The notes beneath the pieces are model-generated. The model was not told the DNA's origin. It was given only the letters and a program-made list of their open reading frames with translations, and did not search any database. A stretch of 64,000 nt of DNA from Isoperla grammatica (taxonomy: Eukaryota > Arthropoda > Insecta > Plecoptera > Perlodidae). Positions 57,597-64,000 of the stretch are shown here, one piece after another. Position numbers and translations under genes: made by a program. Location: contig OX246739.1 in NCBI GenBank assembly GCA_945910005.1, forward strand, positions 73,605,523 through 73,669,522, written 5' to 3'. The first letter of the stretch is position 1. Each line of letters starts with the position of its first letter.

Positions 57597-58459
57597 AGCC
57601 AATATATACGATGCAGTAAATCCTATCTATCAATCACAAAACAATTGCGTTAATCTTATTAAGATCAAAGACTCAATGAGTGTCAAATCCGACCCAAAAT
57701 TGACTTATGGAGGACGCTCTTTAACCCCCCCCCCCCCCCCCCCCCTTTTAGCCAAACACTAGGGTAGATTGTTTTTTAATCATTCTAAAAATATTTGTAC
57801 TAGCAATACAAAACGTATTTAGCTTTCGTTTGATTTTGATACGTTTGACGATATTCCTTATTTATCCCCCCTCCCCCTCCTTCTTTTTACCCCCCAAAAA
57901 AACTTGGGAAATGTGTTTGAATGACTCTGAGAGTACCGATTTTAAAATCAGCGTATCAGCAGCTTTCTTTTTATACCCATTTTTGTCTATGTTCAAATAT
58001 GTAACTATAACAGTTTTAATGAAATAATTATTAATTATGCTGATTTATCATACAAATAATATTTGTATTGCAGTAAAGTTACTACACTAGTTTTGTATGT
58101 TATTATTCTTATATTTAAAACTGACCAAACTATATTCAATCGCACCAACTTTACACGGGAAGCATTTAATTGAAATTGCTATTATAATTAATAGTAATTC
58201 ATTAATGACTACGGGAATACTTATATTGTTATTAGTAATTTTTTAAATTTCAAAATAGATTGTTTGATGTGGTGAAAATATAACTTCTCAAAAATCTTCA
58301 AAAATAACCATAACATGAGCATTAATTAGTTTTAACATTTTAATTAATTATGCTAATTAAGGGTATCGAACAGCAGTTAAGTTTCTTATGCGCATGTAGG
58401 TACACATAAGTAACAACTTCTGATCAAAAAAAAAATTCTGTACCAATTAGTTCCGGGTC

Positions 58460-59157
58460 CAACTGTTCGTTGCTTGGACTAAAAGCCAAGCCAGAACCGA
58501 TGCTGTGGAGGCCTGCACGGACCTACTTCTAAAGCCCCGGCCCCGGCATAATGGCGAGCCCTGCCTGACCGGGGCCCTTAGTGAGTAATCTAATCAAAAA
58601 CCGGGCATGGCTCGAGCCCGGGTGAAGGTAAATTGACCCGTATCAGCCCGGTCACCTGCCAATATTAGCCCGCTCAACTGCCAACAAGACAAAATAGACA
58701 ACATATTATAAAAGCCCGAAAATGCCCGATTTGATTATTATAGTCTATAATCGTAGGCACGAACCAGCCAAAATAATATTATCAGTGCCCAAGCCGGATA
58801 CTGCGCAGGGCTCTACCAGTCAGTACAGTTCTCTTCCTGAGTTGAGAGAGAGCATGCAACAGAAAGTGTTGTAAACATCATGTTTCGTATTGTATTCGCA
58901 AGTGGCTAGTTCCAAGAAACGGTTCGTCACAGTGTCTGGCGGTGTAGTAAAGCCATTAGAAGGACTATCAATAGGATGCCAGCCTCTCTCAACTCGGCTG
59001 ACTCAAACACACCCTGCGGCAGTATGAGTGTCACCACGAACAAGCCGAGAGAGCGTGAAAGAAACGGACGTAGCTTCGCCTTCGACGTCCAAGCTCAGAC
59101 TGAACACAATAACTCCCGGTAGCAGGTATAAAACCGAGAACCTTTTGCGCGACGCTG
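58460..59157. other. Right flank of the ~5-kb insertion inside the LINE
   Basis: Non-coding. 58530-58690 is GC-rich with many CCCGG words (for example AGCCCCGGCCCCGG and TCGAGCCCGG), quite unlike the surroundings; it may be another short element. A hairpin-forming pair TCAACTCGGCTGA / AGCCGAGAGAG lies near 58995-59055. Confidence 0.45.
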
Positions 59158-59751
59158 CCCGTTAAGTGAGTCGATCATTTCCCTAACAGTTGGAAGAGTA
59201 ACTGGTTTCATGAAAAACGATTGACTCACAGGGATATTGACATTCTGAGCTCGCTGCAATGTAACAACGTCACAATCATGTTTCAACGTACTTATTTCGT
59301 CAACAAATGAATTCACAAAATTGTTTACAACTAGGTTCACATCTACGTCTTTACACAAAAATTTATTGATTACGTCATCAACTGACATTCGTTTCTTTTT
59401 TCCAGTGATCTGGTTGATAATTTGCCACGTCTCTTTTAAGTCCCCTCGTGCGTTTAGAATTAACTCGCGATAAAACTTTATCTTTGCTTTGTTTATAGCT
59501 TTTGTAACTTTATTCCTGTACGCATTATACTCCGTTCTAAGACGGGTTTTCTTTTCACCAAGGATACAGTTTTTCCAATCTTTAAAAAGTCTATCTCTAA
59601 CTTTCGTCATAATAACAAGTTCGTCAGACACCCATATTTTGCGAGGTCTATCTCTTGACTTAGGTATTTTATTCCCCCTGAAGATAGAACTGTCATAAGC
59701 TTCTGTAAACTGTCTAGATATTATAGTGTATATTTCTTCTGGATCATCGGA
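59158..59751 (-). pseudogene. LINE linker region, broken at both ends
   Basis: Reads DDPEEIYTIISRQFTEAYDS, then RPRKIWVSDELVIM, a Lys/Arg-rich helix with RDRLFKDWK and YNAYRNKVTKAINKAK, the LINE-typical DLKETWQIINQITGKKK, and finally PTVREMIDSLNG, where RT should begin. Upstream it meets an in-frame TGA at 59752-59754 in a position where the similarity of the sequence on both sides (DSFEN before, SDDPEE after) suggests a coding interruption. After about 59158 the frame runs a further 20 codons into unrelated inserted DNA. The family is recognised from the W-x-S-D-E-L and W..IN...GKK patterns; clade unknown. Confidence 0.82.
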
Positions 59752-59795
59752 TCAGTTCTCAAAGCTATCGTTATTGTTCAATGTAAGAGATAAAG
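59158..59795 (-). mobile_element. Non-LTR retrotransposon, upstream (linker) part
   Basis: Minus-strand DNA coding for the region between endonuclease and reverse transcriptase of a LINE. It ends at about 59158 just where the fragment at 52350-54130 begins, in the same orientation, so the two are best explained as one element split by an insertion. The upstream end fades near 59795; no endonuclease domain is found further right, so the copy was already 5'-truncated. Confidence 0.82.
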
Positions 59796-61100
59796 ATAAA
59801 AAAAATGAAAACAACAAATTAACAGCAATACAAGAATGCTCATTGCAAAAATGTTTCTAATTTCCTCAGCTATTATACTTTCCGACAATGTCGTGCACTG
59901 TGCGTTGCTAAGATTTTTTTACAGACGCCAATCACGAGCCACTGCGTGAAATGCCGTATGACTTCTACCCAGCCATGAATCTGATTGTTTAGTGACCTTG
60001 CGCTTACGCTCAAAACTCATGTTATCCTTAAGGTATTTAGTTGGTTTTGAATATTTATTAGCCGTAGCCGACAAGAGCTGGAAGATACCACCCTTACCAA
60101 AACTAAAAACATGTAACATTGTAATATAGTTGTTTCTGAAGTACAACACATTAAATATAATACCCTTGTAATAGTGACATCCGAGCTTTGAGAATGTTTT
60201 ACGGTGAATTGCATTTAATAACTGCTTTTAATAAGCTTATAAAATGGATTAATTTTTGTTATTATTGCAATAATTCTATTTTCTTCATTTCATTTCAATC
60301 CACCACAACAGTAAACACTTTTTGTAATAAAACACATTTTGATAAACATTTGTACAGCTTTTATTCAAAACTAAATTTCACACGGGATAAAGCACAAACA
60401 ATGTGAGCACACGCATTGATTTTCTTTAGCTCAACTTCGCAACAAGTTTAATTTATTACCGGTTTTCAATTAGTCATAGTTAACTCTGAGTAAATCTTAG
60501 AAACTTTACCACCGCTAGCTCAGAATCATAAGCACGAGCTAAAAAAAAAAAAAACTGGGTTAACGATATATTTTATCCCAGGATTTATTAAAATCTCACT
60601 TCAACACATGGTTAGTTGAGCTAGTGTTTATTTTCTAACGTTGGCTACAATTATTTCAATCTCGCAACCGTGTAATAATGAATACTCTTGCAGCGCTCAT
60701 AGCTTACGGCCACAGCTGCTATACTTCACACTCACTGTAAACATCTGAATAGCAAAAAGAGAAACTCACATGTTAATCTGGGCTTTCATGGAGAACCCGT
60801 GTGGGGTTTATATACGGCAGGGGCTGATTGGGGGGTGAGTTTTATAACACAAGGAGAAGATGATTGGACACATGTTTGAGTGATGAGACAAAGTAACATA
60901 TCTATACGCTAAACAAACGTGTATCTTTCTTCACGGACTATCCAGCAATATCTGCATCGATTTAAAAAAAGTACGAAGTTCATATTTAATATCATGCTAA
61001 TCAGTTTTATTTAAAAAAATAAAACAAATACGTCCACCCAACCAAGACCTTTTTAAGATTTGTGTGAAATCAGATCTGTCTTCATTCTCTTTACCGTGCA
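59796..61100. other. Non-coding stretch
   Basis: No gene recognised; short frames lack motifs. Confidence 0.5.
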
Positions 61101-61331
61101 TACGCACAGTGCTTGCATTAAGTTGTAGATATGTCAAAAGCCAACCGGTAGCCCCCCCCCCCCTCCCCCACCCTGGAAATAGCTTTAATCATATCATCAG
61201 CCGATTACGCACAAAGCTTATGCATTCAGCTCAAGACATGTCAAAAGCCAACCGATTAGTCCCCTCCTCCCGAAACACCCCCCCCCCCCCCCCCTCTTGG
61301 AAATAGCATTCAGTCATATCATCAGCTGATT
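61101..61331. repeat. Two-unit tandem duplication with C runs
   Basis: Units at about 61101-61205 and 61206-61331 both run TACGCACA, ATGTCAAAAGCCAACCG, a long C tract, TGGAAATAGC, CATATCATCAGC. They differ mainly in the length and composition of the C tract. Confidence 0.85.
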
Positions 61332-63398
61332 ACACTTCAAATAAAACTCACGTAGAGAAACAGCCTTTCCTAGTCTAGGTTCATAACACAACAAACAGAA
61401 ACTAGGACCAAAATATGAAACCATTTCGATTCTTCGAAATATAATAACAGCGGATCTCCAATGAAGAATAATTGCGGTTGCAAATCATATTGTGGTAAAG
61501 AAGGTTTGTAACTATGGCTACACCAAGCATCTTGCTACTGCTAAAATACACTCTGTCACTTTTTCAGATAACACAAGTTAGGCCTACTTGTAATGTATTC
61601 AGTAAACTGATTTGTAAGATCACAGAGAACTAACGATAGAGTGCTTTAGTGAACACGGTATAATGTAGCAACACAGAATAGTCACGTCAGACAAATATGA
61701 GTATTAACACGATCAAGCACGCTTAAAACAGGACTGAAAGGTCTACATTTATGTTTGCTGATGGTATTTGTGCATGTTATATAAATACGCTGCCGATGAT
61801 CACGTAAATACTTTATAAGTCATACATCTAGTTGAACGAAGAAGCCTTAACGCTCGTTCATATTTTATTAACAGCCATTAAGGCTCGCTTGAACATGAAG
61901 CTTGTTAAATCCATGTCTGGTGTCTGGTGCTCAGATCCGTTAAGAGTGTTGGGAAGTTGGGAATAATTTACGGGGTAAATAAGAACATGAGTGAGCTCTT
62001 TTCTTTTTTTTCTTTTAAGGGGAATGTTCACTGAAAATCCGCCATTTTGTAGAAATAAGCGTCATTTTTCTTCCTCTTTTGCATCATATGTATGTATCAC
62101 AGAGGAAAGTAGTAATTGCACCAGATATTTCCTCATGTCTTTAAAACATTTTTTACTGCAGTGGCAAATGCGGTTTAACATAATATATATAGTAAGTAAT
62201 CTTTAACAAGGCTTTACTCAGTTTAATTTTATGTACATTTCTAGCAATTCTTTTCGCTAAAACATTTATACGAAAACACTTGAAACATTGACTTTTTTTA
62301 GTGTACTATCAAACGATACGTGCAGACAATAAAAAACTGGTTTTTGTAAAAACTAGATAGTTTTAGTTTAATAAATGTGGAACAATATTTGTATGCAAAA
62401 AGTACCTTAAAATGTAATGTTCATAATTATAAATGTATAACTTGAAATGAAACCAAAATCTAAAAATCCGGTTTTTGATTGTATTAAATACACATTTCGA
62501 AACACAAAACCACCTTAAAAAAAACGCCAAAAATGTGTTGTTTCAAAAATGTGATACTTTTAGCATTTTCCCTGGTTCATAGTTCTCGCATGTAAAATTT
62601 ACAAAAATGATCAAAATATTAATGTTTTTTATCTTCTCCTTTGTTTTGTTTATTCCTACAAGCAACTTGATGTGATTCCAAAATGTTGATTACATATCTT
62701 TAAATTGTCAGTGATACCATTTTCAGTGTAAGTTTTCAGTGTGTAAGAAAACTGTGCACACGGATATTTTTCAGTGAATTTTGAGACAAACATTAGTTAA
62801 CTACTAACACATACAGATAGAAGATTCAGTGGGGAATTAAGAAAGTCTCCAAAGAAAACTCGAGACACGATATTCACTGCATGCGATAGAGGAGGAAAAG
62901 GTCAAACAGAAAGATAACTTTAATTCGAGAATATAAACATTTATATTAGAAAGATAATAAACTGAAAACCATTTGAAACCGAGTGAAATATTAAAGAAAC
63001 GCAATTACATTTTTAATGGTCACTATTTGTCGTTTGAACGTTTTAAGATGTAAATCATAAATAATGATATTCTTGTTTATGATTGTTTCTTTTTTCAAGA
63101 TATGAATATAATTGAATCTCTTATATGTATTCAAAGAGATACATCATATGTCAAATTACTCTTTAGAGTTATTATAAAAAGTAGGATAACGATTTCAGTA
63201 TTTCATTTTGTCTGCGACTCAAACAAATTACACAAAAAAATACATATAATGCAATATGATAGCTTGACATAAATGTCTGTCTATTTCAGTGTATAGACAC
63301 ATGTAAATAGATTTGAATAGCGGGTTAAAAAGTGATAGCATTGAGGTGCAGAAAGTGTCATTCTACCTACATTTCTTATACTTTCATGGCTAAGTAGA
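61332..63398. other. Non-coding AT-rich stretch
   Basis: No gene, RNA or repeat recognised. Confidence 0.5.
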
Positions 63399-64000
63399 GA
63401 TTTCATAATCTGATAATTTTGATGGCTCAATTTGTGAATGTCTTTCTTTGACAGAATTCACAAGAAACGTCTTCATTCTATACTAAAGTAGTTTTATTTC
63501 TTACCAAAGAAAAGCTTACAAACGAGACATTTGTGATTTGTGTTGGTGATTGAGCATTTTTTCCCATTTCTATTTGAAGTAGAAGCCACATTGATCTGCC
63601 GTACCAACACGATTCCTAGTTTCCTGGCTTTTAGTGGGTTTACTTTGAATCCCGGACACGAATCATTGATCAGTCAAATCTACAGACGTCATTTGATTAT
63701 GATGTAAAACCAAAATGAGTACAGCGTTTGTGTTGCTCAATGGCACACAATCATAAGAAGCTTGTTTGATAGGTGTGTCATAACCATTATATCGCGCCAC
63801 ATTCGAGTTAATCTCACCTCAATAATCACTAATCACTACCTTACCTTATCACTTAATCACTACTGATACTATAACAGGATAGTTCAAATAAATTTTGCGT
63901 TTGTATCTTAACTTACACATCCAATGAAGACGTGTCTTGTGAATTCTGTGCAAGAAAGACATTCACAAATTGAGCCAAAAAATGATCAGATTATCAAATC
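63399..64000. mobile_element. Element with inverted repeats, possibly cut by the window edge
   Basis: 63399-63479 (from GATTTCATAATCTGATAATT to ACGTCTTCATT) is the inverse complement, with few mismatches, of about 63920-64000. The arms reach the very last base, so the true end may lie outside the window. About 440 bp of non-coding DNA lies between the arms. Confidence 0.82.

Larger units (their letters stand above)
54791..58459. mobile_element. Foldback element with ~0.7-0.8-kb terminal inverted repeats
   Basis: A 3.67-kb unit whose left arm (54791 to about 55608) is the inverse complement of its right arm (about 57668 to 58459). The outer tips GACCCGGAACTAATTGGTAC / GTACCAATTAGTTCCGGGTC match almost perfectly; inward the arms share ATCAGAAGTTGTTACTTATG, the AATTAATT-rich section, a run of G (C in the right arm) and CTACCCTAGTGTT. 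Identity is imperfect and includes small indels, so the element is not new. The centre holds a decayed ORF (55857-56172), a SINE and a palindromic MITE. No transposase domain was recognised. It could be a foldback-type or other long-TIR DNA transposon. Confidence 0.88.

Noticed and set aside
54791..58459. Polinton/Maverick element because of the long TIRs
   Set aside because: Far too short, with no polymerase, integrase, protease or capsid gene.

Overview
The window is AT-rich, intron-bearing-animal style DNA dominated by transposable elements and simple or tandem repeats. I found no cellular protein-coding gene, rRNA or functional tRNA. Copia elements, one of them with a primer-binding site that matches the anticodon arm of initiator tRNA-Met (as in insect copia), tRNA-derived SINEs, non-LTR retrotransposons, dense palindromic MITEs and very long microsatellites point to an invertebrate, most plausibly an arthropod/insect. 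The species cannot be fixed from sequence alone.

Layout. 1-1448: 3' part of a first Copia element (RT-RNase H plus 3' LTR), cut by the window edge. 2055-2328: tRNA-derived SINE with target-site duplication. 3121-7701: a complete, recently inserted Copia element with 245-bp LTRs, AATTT duplications and a gag-pol frame broken by one in-frame TAG. 7.7-20 kb: GA microsatellite, a 27-28 bp tandem array, a composite tRNA-head/LINE-tail element at 11.9-12.2 kb, a four-unit 56-bp repeat and several hairpin MITEs. 20196-22837: a 27-unit satellite of 98 bp. 23-36 kb: an inverted SINE copy, other tRNA-like SINE relics, hairpin MITEs and short arrays. 36.4-38.2 kb: a seven-unit ~147-bp satellite followed by two foldback elements. 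39.8-40.5 kb: a 666-bp element flanked by TTAA. 41.8-42.8 kb: long GACA and AGTA microsatellites. 48.4-48.9 kb: an 18-bp array holding a nuclear-receptor-type half-site in every unit. 49.9-52.1 kb: duplicated and inverted blocks of a ~315-bp repeat. 52.35-59.8 kb: a non-LTR retrotransposon on the minus strand, apparently split in two by a ~5-kb insertion that contains a 3.7-kb foldback element with ~0.7-0.8-kb terminal inverted repeats. Inside that foldback lie a decayed ORF, a SINE and a MITE. 59.8-64 kb: mostly featureless, with a two-unit tandem repeat and an inverted repeat touching the right edge.

The elements do not act together as a pathway. The biology here is nested insertion history: LINE, then a long-TIR element, then SINE and MITE. 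The best leads for something not already described are the 3.7-kb long-TIR element with its relic ORF, the three dispersed CCCACT/AGTGGG stem-loops, the CAAGGTCA-bearing 18-bp array, and the TAG in a readthrough-type context in the Copia polyprotein.
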